The notes beneath the pieces are model-generated. The model searched no databases and was not told where the DNA came from. It saw only the letters and a program-made list of their open reading frames with translations. This document shows positions 45,259 through 57,636 of a stretch of 64,000 nucleotides of DNA, in pieces (position 1 is the stretch's first letter; the number at the start of each line of letters is the position of its first letter). The translations under genes were made by a program, and so were the position numbers. Source of the DNA: Bryum argenteum. Taxonomy: Eukaryota; Streptophyta; Bryopsida; Bryales; Bryaceae. The stretch lies in NCBI GenBank assembly GCA_037043015.1, contig CM073329.1, positions 13,098,648-13,162,647 on the forward strand, written 5' to 3'.

Positions 45259-46275
45259 CATCTAGTAAGTTGTCACGCTTGAATTTATATGATTTTGATC
45301 AATTACTCACTCTTTGATATGCATTCAAAATATTGTTTTTCACTTTTAACAGTTTACAAGTGCCAAAGTCTTAGCCCTGATATGATAAGCACACCTCCAT
45401 GCTTGTTGATTCTTCATACTTAATTTGAAATATGAAGCGAAGACCAACTGTCTAATCCCTTCCTGGAATCATGAGAAATAGATTCAAAAATACAAGCTTA
45501 GACTAACTTCAAAATTGGCACAAGAGGCCAACTTCGAGAGCCCAATTATATAAAGACTAAAAACTATACTCCTAAATAAAAATTTAGTAGGCTCCACCGT
45601 TGGTTGAATGCTTTCAAACTTTGTCCTTTCTTTATTGGCTTAATTTAAGTCATGATTGAAGGTTCTTCCTTAAAAAATGATTGTGACTCCTTGACCATAG
45701 TGAAATTTCACATTCTTAACCGCTCAAACTGAATGTGCCACAAACTGGTTGTTAAAAGATCTGCCAAATGGCGTATGTGGCAGCGCTTTTTGACCAAGGT
45801 GACAACCTCTTGGCGTTTGTTTGGGTCCTGCATTTTGCAAGACCCAAACTATGGTCGAGAGGTCGTCAGACCGTCAGACTTTATTAATAAAAAATTCAAA
45901 AGATGACAAGATCTTGGTCGTTAAATCAAATGGATGCCTTGAACAAGGAATAAGGTGGTACGGGTTTGGACTTTGGGCTTGGCCTTTAGAGGCTTCACAC
46001 TACGGCCATCCAAGTTGAGAGGCCATGGGAGTTCATGGCCAAAGCTTTAGACTTTGGGCTTGGCCTTTGGGAGCTTCACACTATGCCCGGCCAAAGGCCC
46101 CTAATACAATATTTTATTGGCTATTTTCAGTAAATTTCTTTGGACTCTCAACAAAGTTTGGATTCTCAATCCCACGGCCTCTCGACTTGGACGGCCATAG
46201 TGTGAAGCGGCCCTAAAGGTATAGTTTTAAGACCTTGAAGCTCAAAAGCCCTCTATAAGCACTCTAGTCAATACT
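45259..46275. other. 3' flank of copy B, continued
   Basis: Picks up the cluster flank interrupted by the retrotransposon. It matches the flanks of A (from about 21060) and E (from about 61250), for example at tttacaagtgcca and cacacctccatg. No gene. Around 45960-46090 there is a local duplication of a segment with tttggacttgggcttggcc-like text. Confidence 0.5.
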
Positions 46276-47217
46276 TTAACCCCTAAAAATCCAGGAAAAC
46301 CTATTTGGTTTTTTGAGATTTCGGGCAGCTCATTTTAAGCAATTAAATTGATATTTTTGCCTAAGACTTTTACTGGGTGCTCCCCATACTGTGATGTGTA
46401 TGCGGTAAAATTTGCAAAGCCAAATTTTAATTTGATAACCTTCATCTACAAATTTTAGGTTTCAAGTCCAAAACGGGCAGTTTAAAATAAAATTTTTTTA
46501 AGTGTTTTTTTTTTTTGGAAATATGTTCATTACCAAATTACTATTCAGATTCCAAAGTGTCCGAAGTCAAAAAGTTGACCAATTTTACAAGGGCAGCCTC
46601 CAAAACCTTCAAAAACAATCTTCACAATTTCTAGTAATTTTACAATTTTTTCTTTCGAAAATTGCCAAAATTTGAGATTTTGGATTTTTTCCAAGATTTT
46701 TTTTTTTTTCAAAATTCACATACTCATAAATGCACCTACTCACCGTCCAGATTTTTCTCAAACTAAATATATCATATGTGGTGCTTGTTTTACTATATTG
46801 TTGTTTTTAGACCTTCTTACATAAAATAATCTACATTAAGGTCAAAAAGTGGAATTGGTTTCTAAAATTTTGCATGAGCGTACCCAACTTGATTACCTAC
46901 ATGAAAAAAAATGAGGGAAAAATGTTTGGAGTAATAATCATCAAGTTGCCCTTGGCACCATTTAGACAATGCCTCTCACTCAGCGGCAAAAAAAAGTGTT
47001 GGACAAACTTTGATTGTTATGATCTCACAAATGACTAACATCCAACGGTTGAAATTTTGACTAGTCCTTTGTATACAAGTTAGGTACAAGATCTTACGGT
47101 TCAAAGTCTAAAATCAGAAAAAAAAGGTTTCTCCATTTCCCCATTTCCCAACGAAGGTGAAAAATGGCAGTTTTTGGTTTTGGAGGTCGAGGAAACGCTT
47201 GGTTTTTTAGGGGTTAA
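46276..47217. mobile_element. TTAA-flanked MITE, family 3, full length
   Basis: 942 bp, bounded by TTAA at 46276-46279 and 47214-47217, with inverted ends CCCCTAAAAA and TTTTTTAGGGG. Copies A (about 23103) and E (about 62670) lack it at the matching point. Internal blocks gttatgatctcaca, atccaacggttgaaa and aagatcttacggtt are shared with family 2. There is no coding sequence. Confidence 0.8.
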
Positions 47218-48340
47218 ATCAAGTTTTCAAAGCTTATCATATCATGTTGCTAAAAACATTCACTTTCAAAGAACTCATACTTAGATTATTTGAATAAGCA
47301 AACTAACTTGAAGGTAATATTGGTACATGTCTCAAATCTCTATTTCTTCAATCAATTGGTTTAGTTTCGTTCTATAATGTTTTGAGAGACTTTTGAGTGA
47401 TTTTAGAGAGCTTGGGATCTAAAGGTTTGAGCCACTTTGAATCTCAATAAACGTTAATTTAATCTTGGATGACTTTTCATATCTTAAATTCTACTTCATA
47501 TTATTGACATCTCGAGCTTTAGAATGATGGACGATATTTTTCTTTTTTTTACTTGAAAATATTTGAAAAAAAAATCTCAAAAATGTAAATATAGTCATGT
47601 TATGATTATTTTACTCTAATGATATTTTTGGCTTGTTACCTTATTTAAGAAATCAAATGTACATATGGGGTGCACTTTAGAATATAATATACTGAATGAT
47701 GCCAAAAGTCTTTGATCCCAAAAGGACAAAAAATGATGCCAAAAGTCCGAGTTGACAACCCAAAAATTATAATAATAATAAGACACCAAAAATATAAGCT
47801 TGCAATCCAAAAAGAAATAGATCAAGGCACAATAAAATCTCGAATTCAATACTTTGAGCTCATATATTCAGCAATCTTAGGAACGTATGTATTACATGCG
47901 GAATCAAGCTGTACATGGGCCAAAAACGAAAATTGTCCTCTTATGTAATTGGTTCATTGCTAAAAATGTCTTGAATGGACCACTCATGAGAGGAAGTTTT
48001 GCCCTCTTTAGGTCCCACGATGGACTTGTTAACGGCATTCCTTAACTACAAAAGCTTGAATAACAAGAAATTTGCTTGTACAAGGTAATACAAAGCTAAT
48101 GAATGAAATCAATACGTTGTGCTTTGTTGCATCGAATATTCATTCATAAAATTCCTTAAGTCTACATGAATCCTCTTGTTTCTCTTTCCTACTCACTTTT
48201 TTGGAGCTCAATGACTATCTTCTACATAATAAAAGCTCAAAGGTAATCTAATTCATTACATGAACGCTTCCCTTTTCTTCATGATTGCTTCCTTTTTGGG
48301 TCGTTCACGGCTCTAATTTGTGTGCTTTTTATTCTTTATG
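47218..48340. other. End of copy B flank and 5' flank of copy C
   Basis: No gene. From about 47690 it is similar to 17030-17750 and 51370-52510, the flanks upstream of copies A and D, including the leader intron ending TGTGTGCAG at 48348. Confidence 0.5.
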
Positions 48341-48348
48341 TGTGCAGC

Positions 48349-48960
48349 GATGACCGGCTTGAGCAAAAAACACCCAGTGCCACGACAATCTTGACAACAA
48401 TCTGGACGAATGACAAAGGTGGATGAATAATTCTAGCCATGTCATAACCAACAAGAAAATGCTTTTGAGTACTAACGGTGAGAGCCTAATCACCCTAAGG
48501 TCAACCTGCCTATTTCCGAGCATTTAAGGGGTTCTTGTAGTTCTTCATAGAATTAGAACATGAACTTCTTCCCTCAGATTAGCAAATACAGTAGAAAATT
48601 AGTCCAAGTTGAATCATAATTTTCTTCCATTTATTATAAATTTCCAAAGTGGGAGACAAGTAGACCCTTATAATGGGGCATAGGTGGGGCATTAAACCAT
48701 GCATTTCATTCCTTAATGTCCATCACACACCAACCCACATGTGGACAAGAACCACCTTGACGGAGGAAAGCTCTGGCATTTGTGTAAGAGGCAAGTTATT
48801 TATGAGCTCTACTTCGGGTGGTGGAATGCTCGGGCCTCTAGAGTTCGGCTTTAAGAAGGCGCTTGGAAATAGGCTGTACGTTCAACCGTACAAGCGAATC
48901 ATGTAACTTTTCATATTGTGAATAGCCAACGCCTTCGAGCGCACGCAACACGTGATGTGT
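48349..48960 (+). pseudogene. Double AP2-like gene, copy C, first-exon remnant
   Basis: The first exon starts with ATG near 48351 and reads MTGLSKKHPVPRQS before a TGA, with another stop soon after. Its GGTGAGAGCC donor region (about 48476) is kept. Between about 48498 and 48899 the paralogous intron is replaced by unrelated DNA holding a 77-codon frame (with EESSGICVRGKLFM) that I do not recognise. A stub of the second exon (CCAACGCCTTCGAGCGC) follows. The rest of the gene is missing. Confidence 0.6.
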
Positions 48961-51245
48961 TAATTGAACGGGACATGTTTCAGTTCTCACATTCGGTACT
49001 TCTCTGACTACGAATACTCATATGTCTAGCCATGATAAATGCTATGTCTTGGAGGCCTTTAGATATTGGTTTCGGAAGTGGATACTTTTGCATGTCCCTG
49101 CTCCTAGCACCAACGCAGCCCACACTGAGAGGTTCACTTGTTGTATAGATTATTAGACTTGGAACATAACAGAGGCAAATTGAAATGGTATAAGCATTTA
49201 TCTTACACACACATTAGATTTCATATAAATTAATTAGGTTAAAAAAAATGGGACTTATTATTTTTTACAAATTGTCTCAAGTGATGTGGACCTATCAAGT
49301 TCTCCACTAAAAATTGAAGGTTTCCAACCTTCTTTGTCAAACATTGCTGAAGTGCAACATTGTCTTAAAATCTCGAATATGCTCTATTCAGGGCTTGGTA
49401 AATTTACCAACATTACCGTGGTGATAAGCAATGTTACCTTATTTATAAGCAGCATTACCGTAGTAATTATTGACAATAGCAGTAAGTAATGTTGTCGCAT
49501 CAGTAAACAACCGTTACTTATTATTTCATAAATCTAAGGTTGTAATTTTCAAATGTTAATTGAGCGTATGCATCACACTACTTTGAGAGGGTTTGCAACG
49601 TTCTCCTCTTAGACATTGCTCAAGTATTGCAACATTATGGAACTTGCTTGAGCAACGTTTTCAAAAAATTATGCAACGCTATTGGATCACAAAGCCTTGT
49701 TACTTATAATCTAATTGAAAACATTGTTTGCTTTCTTGAGAATGTTCCTCAAGCAAGTTCCAAAACAGTGCTAGACATGAGCAACTATTACACAACGTTT
49801 TAGAATGACTTGAGCAACGATTACAGTCAAACCTTGTGTATCCGATGATTTGCAAAACTGCAAGCACGTACAAGACTAAAACACTGTATGAATTGAGGGT
49901 TTAGGGGAGAACGTCTTACCCGATTGTCCAGAAAGGTTGTGAAAGTCGTGAACTCAGAGTTAAACGCAATCGTGGAAACCTCGCAATGGCTATGGCGCTA
50001 TAGAGGACGATGATAGCAACGACACTCCCAGAAGCTCAGACTGAAAGTATAAATTTCTCTAGGTTTCCCACTGTCTAGTTCTACACAACCAAGACGCTAT
50101 CTCTATATAGTGACGCTGACGCTTTCTAATCTGGTAGTGAAAAGTCGGAGCAATACAAAGGTTGAGAGCTAAAAGAAACTAGCACAAACGGTGGAAACTG
50201 TGAAATACACTCCTTCGTTGATTACTCGATGAGCCGACCTACAATATAAACTCAAACCTCGTTCTAAGATTGAGAAGACTACAACTGCAGAAGCGGACAC
50301 AATAAGTGTATTCTAAGCAGAACAGGAAGTGTGAAGTGAGGTTCACAAATGGGAAGGGCGACTAAATTAATCTCTTGAAGGTTGTCACCTCCAACAAGTT
50401 CGCAATGTAAGCTCCTACATTCTACACAAAAGCTCTACAAGAGGATGCGAAAAACACAAATTTCATCAATTGAAGGCGCTGAGAGAAAGAGTGGTGCCTA
50501 ATGGCTACGTGAGTGACACCCCAATGAAACATGGAGGAAGGTAGGTACGGGAAACCTTAACCCTCAATGTACATGGGGCAAACCCAAATCTTTTTTAAAT
50601 GTAGATCTAAGACGATCTATATCTTTGGCCGATTCAAAATCACATTAAGTTTCCCGCTATCTAGGAATGAACATTCCGACGGAAAATTGACATTGAATTG
50701 TATACAGTGGGAGGGTTTAGGATGTTATGATTACAGGTTATAGGTGTGATAGACGTTTAGGGACTTCTTGTTTTAATAGAATTATTGATGTATATTTTTT
50801 GCAAAAATATGTATACTTAGATACTATAGAAAAGAGAATTAAATATATGCATGTCTTATGTTCCTTACTGCATATTTTGGAATAACTCCTGTTACTTAAA
50901 TAATATGTTCAATAATAGAGTAACTAATTTTACAGTTGAATGAAAAGTTAATAGTAGACTTATGTACCTGGATGTTCAATACAAATTGTTTTTATCAGAA
51001 TTAACCTTATTTTCTATAATTGGAAATGGCATGTAGTTACTATGAGGACCCATAGAGTACTCCAAGCATCAAATGTGGTACTTGTGGAAGAATCGTTTGA
51101 TGAAGGAGGTCGTCAAGATGCTGAGGAGCGAAATGAGAAAAGAAGAAGAACCAAATTTGCAGATGTTAATGAAGAATATGGACCTTAGTTTAAAGTCTAT
51201 TGCCCTTGTCTCAAATGTGATTCAAGGTCCGAGCCCACCTAAAGA
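48961..51245. repeat. Duplicated segment, copy 2 (pairs with 26000-28370)
   Basis: Collinear with 26000-28370: the same foldback section (about 49290-49850), the same gagccgacctacaa block, and the same CPC-motif fragment near 51190. No intact gene. Confidence 0.65.
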
Positions 51246-51565
51246 CTTTTGAGTGACTTACAAATCTTTTGAAGTTTGATCAACTAGGTTCTAAGAGGCT
51301 ATTGAGTGATGCTAAAGGGTTAAGGCATCTAAGGATTAAAACAAAACTCCAAGTTTATAAAAACTCAATAGCTACGAGATAATTTATTTTCAGAAAAGAC
51401 AAAGAATGACGCCAAAAGTCTTTGCCAATCCAAAAATAAAAATGATGATTAGACACCAAAAGTCTATTGCAGTCTAAAATAAAATAAAATCTCCAATTCA
51501 ACAAAGGTGCTCCTCCAAGCTAACCAAAAGCATTGAATCAAGGGACAAACTTCTCAAGATTGCAG

Positions 51566-51605
<40 letters not shown>
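51566..51605 (+). repeat. Poly(A) run of 40 bases
   Basis: An uninterrupted run of A. It lies in the 5' flank of copy D, where copies A and C have no such run. It could be slippage expansion or a retroposition tail. No retroposed gene is evident beside it. Confidence 0.9.
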
Positions 51606-51606
<1 letters not shown>

Positions 51607-51969
51607 ACAAGATGCCACTTACAATCTTTGAGCTCAAATTCTCAACAATCTTTAGAACCTATGTATTCCATGGGAAATCAAGCCGTACATGGGGCCAAAG
51701 AAGGAAAAGTTTCCTCTTATGTAATTGGTCCATTTCTTGAAATATCTTGAATGGACCAATCTCATGAGAGGAATTTTTGCTAGGCTCCGTCCCTTAACTA
51801 CGAAAAGTTTGAATTTCAAGACATTTGCTTCTACAAGGTAATACAAATCAGAGGAATGAAACCAATAACTTATGCTTTGCTGCACCAAAATTTCATCCAT
51901 AGAATTCCTTAAGCTCTATATGAATCATTTTGTTTATCTTTCCTACTGACATTCTTGTTGCTCACAGAC

Positions 51970-52383
51970 TATAACCTCAATTATTCCGTTAAAATGGCGG
52001 TACTCCATGTGCCATTTTGCAAAATCCCCTACGAGCCATTTTGCTCGCATTCTAAAGCGTGCCATTTTACGAGCATATTTTGGAACTCTAGTATTTATGC
52101 CTACAAAATGACATGTTCATTAATATCACACATGTACTCCGTAATATAAAGTGATTTTTGTAATATCACCAAATTTTCCATAACATCACACATTTTTAAG
52201 GGTTTTTGACCTTTAGACACCGTCAAAGGGCAATATTTCTGAACGGCCGTTCAAAAACATTGTTGTTTTTGAAATGCGATTAGAAATATTTATCCTATCA
52301 TGTCAAAACTCGACGAAAACCAATGTTATTTTTTTCATTTTAAACACCACAAAAAGCGCCATTTTACCGGCCTTGAGTCCTGA
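51970..52383. mobile_element. Partial copy of the 23736-24379 MITE family
   Basis: Shares ttccgttaaaatggc, gagccattttgctcgcatt and gaacggccgttca blocks with 23780-24130. Copies A and C lack this segment at the equivalent place in their leader, so it is an insertion. The 47-bp terminal repeats are not recognisable here, so the ends are approximate. Confidence 0.55.
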
Positions 52384-52519
52384 TCTATCTTCTATACAAA
52401 GCTCAAAGGTAATCTAATTCACTACATCAATTATTCCCTTTTCCTCATGAATGCTTTCTTTGTTGTGTCTTTCACGACTCTAAAGTTCTTTGCTTTTGTA
52501 TTTGCCTTTGTGTGCAGCG

Positions 52520-54047
52520 ATGACCGGCTTGAATAAAAACCACTCAGTGCCACAGCAATTTCCACAAGGACTTAACAGGAAGGTGGATCAACTGTACCAA
52601 AACAATTCTAGCCATGTCACAACCAACAAGAAAATATTTTTCAGTTCCGACAGTGAGAGCCTAATCACCCTAACTCCATACTTCAAGGCATTGATTGTGT
52701 GCTTCATGGCCTCATGGTGGAGTATTTTGGTACCTGCTATCAATCTTTCTTCTACTAGCGGATCAAACTTGCACAATGTAACTTTTCATATTACTAGCAT
52801 TCCATTTCTATGAATGTAAATGACAATTGCAAATCAGCTTTTCGCACTTTTGCACTGATTTATGTTCCAATGTGCATCCAGTACTTCTGAGCTTGTACGA
52901 AGGCGGAAGGTCACGGAACGGGAATTCTCTACAAGCTTCTGTCGAGAATGATGGGGACGATTCTGCAAAGGTATGTGAATGAGTGTGTGTCATTCATATA
53001 CTCCACCTCTCCTCATGTTTGAAAAATTGAGAATAATGGTGTTAATTGAACAAGATCTGAAACTTGTCCATGTTTCAGTTCTCACATTTGGTATTACTTT
53101 TGCCTACCAATACTCATGTGTCCCGTCATAATTAATGCTACGTCTAGGAGTTCTCTAAGGAGATACATTTGCGTGTGTCTGGCTCCCGGCCACAATGCAC
53201 CCAACACAACCCGAAGTTCAATCTGCCCGGTAGGCCACCGCCAGGAGCTATGGCTTTCGGCTTGCAGCTGGGAGCTGCACAGCCTGCACTGGCACCTCCT
53301 CTCGCAATCCTCTCGCAAGCCCATGCCTCTCATGCCTCTCGCAAGCTCATACCTCCTCCTGGGTGCTCTCGCCTCCTCATACCTTACTCCATCCTTAGCA
53401 TCTCCTACCTTACTCCATCCCGACCTGCCTCTCGTACCTCTTCCTTGAAGCCTACTATCAGCAGGAACGGCCAGCCTCAACCAACCCTGCAGCAACCCGA
53501 ATTAGTTGCTTCTTGAGAGGAAAAGTAATGCAGTTCATGAAAATTGTGGAAGCGTCAAAGAGCACGCTCCTAGCCTAGCAAAGTCGCATACTATCTCAAC
53601 CACCATCGCATACTATCTCAACCACCATCGCAGAGAGATTTTAGCTATTTTTGGCCTACTTGTGTGACAATGCATGTGCAAGGCCTATGAGCTGGGGCTG
53701 TGGAGCTGCCCTTGTGCTAAGGGCGGGGACGGGCAAAACGGCAGAAGCCTCGATCCTGTTCGTAAGCAGTACTTAGAGAGCTCCTTCTGTTGGCTAACTG
53801 GGTTGACACTTCTTTATTTCTAAGTATCACGTGATAGAGTCTGCTTGTCTTCTGATGGCATCAGTTTCGTCACTTGAAACTCTCAGCCTCTCCGTGATGG
53901 GTGTTGGAGGCTAATGAACGGATTTGGGATGTTTCAGGGTGCCCGCTTTAATAGAAGCGCAGAAGATGAGGCTGAACGACGTGTATGTCCCTCCATGGGG
54001 TTGAAGGGCGAGAAGGAGAAGCAAGCTAAATTTGCATCCATCACGAA
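52520..54047 (+). pseudogene. Double AP2-like gene, copy D, 5' part
   Basis: The first exon from ATG 52520 reads MTGLNKNHSVPQQFPQG and keeps a donor-like GTGAGAG. The second exon of gene A is deleted. The third is present and open (52882-52970, LLSSLYEGGRSRNG to DDSAK, donor GTATGTG). A GC-richer intron section (53110-53520) matches 18500-18840. The fourth exon starts at 53938 after GTTTCAG (ARFNRSAEDEAERRV) and is cut at about 54047 by an inversion. No AP2 region follows on this strand. Confidence 0.65.
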
Positions 54048-54510
54048 TTGTTCTTGGACCGTGGCCGCTTTCTGGAAACCTCGGTTCCTGGTCGAGCTCC
54101 TTGGCCAAGTCTCGTGGTTGCCATCGGGTAGTACACCGTCATCCATGTTCATGCTTGTGACATTGATGGATGCAATGCGTGCTCTGTCATTATCACCACC
54201 GTCCTCGGTTCCTTGCACATGTGAGCGGATAACACCTGAACTGCAGATGGATTTGACCCTCTCATGCTGGTTGTTGTTGGAGTCCATGTTTGTAGGATCG
54301 TTAGGTGTGCTAATTGACCTCCCATTACAAACACCATCCTCGGTTCGTTGCACAAACAAGTGGCAGACCCCTTGAACACACAAGCGTAACACAATATGGA
54401 TTTAGCTTATATTGAACAGTGCACAAATCTACCCGCATCAACCTGCGATGCATCATAAAGAGGAAGTGATATTGAAGAAGTGTGGCTAGAAGCTAACCTG
54501 CACCGCCTTG
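54048..54510 (-). pseudogene. Inverted segment of copy D (start of last exon)
   Basis: Reverse complement of the gene A region from about 19398 to 19845. It includes the end of the fourth exon, the intron and the start of the last exon (with RSISTPNDPTNMDSNN and TSMNMDDGVLPDG). It directly abuts the forward fourth exon, so the piece of about 460 bp has flipped in place. The AP2 part is absent. Confidence 0.75.
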
Positions 54511-54811
54511 AATAATCTATCAAATTCTACGACTAAAAATTGGAGGTTTTCAACATTTGTTGTCAAACGTTGCTGAAGTGTTGCATTGTCCTGAAATCTC
54601 AAATCTACTCTATCCACGTCTTGGTAAATTTACCAACGTTACCTTTACCGTGGTGATAATTAGTCAATGCTACATTGCTACCTTATAAATAAGCAGCGTA
54701 CCGTAGCAATTATTAAGGATAGCAATAAGTAATGTTGTCGCTTCAATAAACAACCGTTACTTAATACTTGAACATAAATTTAAGGTTGTAGTTTTTTGAG
54801 CCTACTACAAT
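54511..54811. repeat. Third partial copy of the foldback-bearing repeat
   Basis: Aligns with 26310-26570 and 49290-49560 (tctacgactaaaaattgg, taccaacgttacc, tttaaggttgta blocks). Confidence 0.55.
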
Positions 54812-55075
54812 TTGAGAGGGTTTGCAACGTTTTTTTTAAAACATTGGTCAAGTTTAGTAACGTTTTGGGACTTGCTTGAGCAATGTTCTCACGAAAGAAT
54901 GCAACGCTACTTGGAACACAAAGCAATGTTATTTAAATTTAGTTGAAAACATTGCTTGCTTCATTGATAACGTTCCTCTAGAAAGTTCCTTTTAGAAAGT
55001 TCCAAAACGTTGCGAGACTTGAGCAACGATTACACAAAAGAAACGTTTGTAACATTGCAAAACCCCCTCTTTTCT
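54812..55075. mobile_element. AACGTT-rich foldback element
   Basis: The left end reads GAGAGGGTTTGCAACGTT and the right end AACATTGCAAAACCCCCTC, roughly its reverse complement. Inner arms of gggacttgcttgag face tctagaaagttcc-type text. Related, more decayed copies lie near 26610-26870, 49580-49850 and 57240-57600. Confidence 0.5.
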
Positions 55076-55574
55076 AAACAGTAGTGGCATGAGTGTCCTC
55101 TTTCATTGTGTAGAGAAGCAAACAAAAATATCTTTTCTGAATTTAGCCCAATCTCAATAGTAAGCATAGTGCCATCAACCAGGAACGGTGAGCACTTAAG
55201 CATGCCAATTCCATAGATGCAAATGAAAATTGTATATCAACGTTTATGTTTTAATACGCATCCAAGACTTCTGGTACGCATCCAATACTTCCGAGCATGT
55301 ATCTATAGGATCCTTTTAGTAATGGGTGGATTTAGGGTTCACAAGCAAATACCTATAAAATAGGCACTACTTGATTTTAAATCCATTTGCTACGTTTGAG
55401 TTTTCATAAAAACCACGTATAGGGAGTAGGTTAAGTTAGGTTTGAGCACATTTTTGTTGAAACGTAGTTTTTGAAACTACATTGTAGCAAAAACGCAGTT
55501 TAAGCTATTCCCAAAACGTGGTCTTTATGAAAACACAAACATAGCAAATGGGGTTGCACTCCTTAAGGTTGCAT
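55076..55574. other. Intergenic DNA with a copy of a donor-region fragment
   Basis: Near 55185-55230 the text matches the AACGGTGAGCACC donor region of gene A (18160-18200), a further scrap of the duplicated gene. A short inverted repeat of cgtttgagttttcat-type text lies near 55395-55550. No gene. Confidence 0.4.
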
Positions 55575-55680
55575 GCTTGATGACGGATCTTCCATGTAAA
55601 GTCCCACAAGTTCCAATGCGCATGCTCTTCTATATGGCTCATATAGTTGGCCCAGGAAAGTTCAACTTTGGATACTAGGA
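55575..55680 (-). pseudogene. Inverted AP2-domain scrap
   Basis: On the minus strand this matches gene A 20270-20365 (AAGTTGAACTTTCCTGGGCC, then GAACTTGTGGGACTTTACAT), the linker between the two AP2-like domains. It is frameshifted and isolated. Confidence 0.6.
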
Positions 55681-55715
55681 GAAATTGGCAGGAGCTAGCC
55701 CCAACATATGATCAT

Positions 55716-56318
55716 CACTAGTAGAAAATGGCAAAAAAGTGACGACCGTAATCACTTGACCGGAATGACACAAAGTGTCAGTTTTAATTGTGCTTTTAAT
55801 AACAGCGAAATAAATAAATAAACGTGTCACTTTTTCTTGGTTCTTCTTAAGTTGTACAGACTGAGCATACCACATCCTAATAGATTAGTAAAAATTTAAG
55901 AAAAAATGAAAAATATAGTAATTTTTTGTGATATCATTAGAAGCACAATTAAAATATGCACTATGTGTCATTACGGTCAAGTCATTACGGTCGTCGCTTT
56001 TAGTGCCATTTTGTACAAGTGTTTCCTGGGGTCACTTTCTTACCTGGCTGGAATACAAAAGCAAGAGCAAACCTTGACCCTACTTGTAGGAATGGCACAA
56101 AGTACATCAGTTTTAATTGTGCTTTTAATAACGTCAAAATATATAATGTTATGTGTCACTTTTTCTTAAATTCTTAAGCATACCACACTCTAATAGATCA
56201 GTAAAAAAAAAAAAAAGTGACAAATATAATAATTTATTTTGACATTATTAAAAGCACAATTAAAATTGACACTTTTGTGTCACTTCAGTCAAGTCATTAC
56301 GGCCATTTTTTGCTGGTG
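55716..56318. mobile_element. CACTA-type MITE, composite foldback
   Basis: Begins CACTAGTAGAAAATGGC and ends GCCATTTTTTGCTGGTG, imperfect terminal inverted repeats. CAT flanks both sides (55713-55715 and 56319-56321), the 3-bp duplication expected of CACTA elements. Inside, two foldback halves (about 55716-56020 and 56025-56318) repeat the same order: agtgtcagttttaattgtgc facing its complement. Confidence 0.7.
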
Positions 56319-56401
56319 CATGCACGGAGGGTCATTTCACAAGACTTGAGGGATACATGTGTATGAAATCTTCTAAAGCTTTTGCTCAGAAGTTTGAGGG
56401 A

Positions 56402-56411
56402 GGGGGGGGGG
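56402..56411 (+). repeat. G10 run
   Basis: Ten consecutive G in otherwise AT-rich DNA, preceded by GGGA. It may be unreliable in assembly. Confidence 0.8.
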
Positions 56412-56479
56412 CGTTTAGTAAGAGGGTCACATGTGTATGAAGAAAGTTTTTTGGCTTTTGTTCAAATTTGGAGGCCTCC

Positions 56480-56830
56480 CAAACGCTCAAGTTGAACTTT
56501 CCCCGCACTAACTACAAAAGCTACATATATACAACAATATGTTTACATCAACTTGATGGATTTACACAAAATATCTGCAAGCATGCACGCACTTGTGATA
56601 AAGGTGTCTGAGCTGTCTCTATGAAGGACGTCACGCGAGCCTATGATATCAAGGTTATTAAAATGGATAGAGTCGTTGAATGGTTGAAAACAAGGAGAGG
56701 GAGTGCACTTCATTTCACAAATTGGACACCAAGAAAGAAGGAATGGGCTACGACCACACTATATTGTTCATCTACACTTTCAACAATGTTTGAGAGTAAT
56801 AGACTATTGTAAGTAACTTTATCCAAGCAT
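56480..56830 (+). pseudogene. Decayed AP2-domain fragment
   Basis: Around 56483-56530 the text matches the KLNFPRANYKSY linker of copies A and B. Around 56730-56800 it matches the second domain (GGAATGGC...CACTATATTGTTCATCTACA). The frame is broken throughout. This is another partial copy in the cluster. Confidence 0.5.
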
Positions 56831-57636
56831 GTACTTCAAAAGCAGGTCTCAAAAATCTATGAGTTTGCAAAAGCTTATGATTCAAAATACGTACCAGTTG
56901 AAGAACACCCTGTTCAAGAAGGTCTTAAAATGGAAGATGAAACATACAAATGCATCCACGGATTTATTTTCTTGGTTCAATATCAATTCATCATTCTTGA
57001 TTTTGTGGATTTAATTGAGGGATGGAATTCAGATCTTACACATCTTTATAGTCATACTGTAATTTTTTAAGTAACTAGGTTTGTTGCATAGATTAACAAG
57101 ACTTCAAATTCAATGTTGGGCAAATTCAAATGGCATAAGCATATATTTTTATACACCAACTATTTTCAAAGAAAAAGTGGCTTGTGCTTTCTAAGAACTT
57201 TGTCTCAAGTGATGTTGATGTCTTAAAATCCACTTCTAAGCATTTGCAATATTTTTGTCACACGTTGCTGAATTCAAGCAGTGTCTCCAAATTTGCTTTA
57301 TCCACGTCTTAGAATAATAAGCAACATTACCTTGCTGATAAGCAACGTTAAAGCACCATTTAGTCTCGTTAGTAACAATAAGTAACTAGACTAATTGGTA
57401 CTCTAAAAGTCTGACGTTGCTCAAGGTTAAAACACAAATAAGTAATGTTCATTAATAATGTTCTCACATTGATTAACAATTGTTACGTATTACTTCATAA
57501 ATTTAAAGGAATAAATATTGCTAGAGTAAGTTCATCAACATTGGTTTTTATTATGGAGTGATCATTAAAAGAAACTTGCAAACCCCCTCTCTTCAAATAG
57601 AGATCCCATGTCAAAATATAGTTTTGATACACCTTG

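Noticed and set aside
47616-47948. Frames on both strands near 47.7 kb
   Set aside because: They lie in the flank shared with copies A and D, where the frames are not kept.
53116-53516. Frames of 110-133 codons on both strands in copy D
   Set aside because: The matching GC-rich stretch in gene A (18500-18840) lies in an intron of the phase-consistent model and has different stops. The frames are not conserved.
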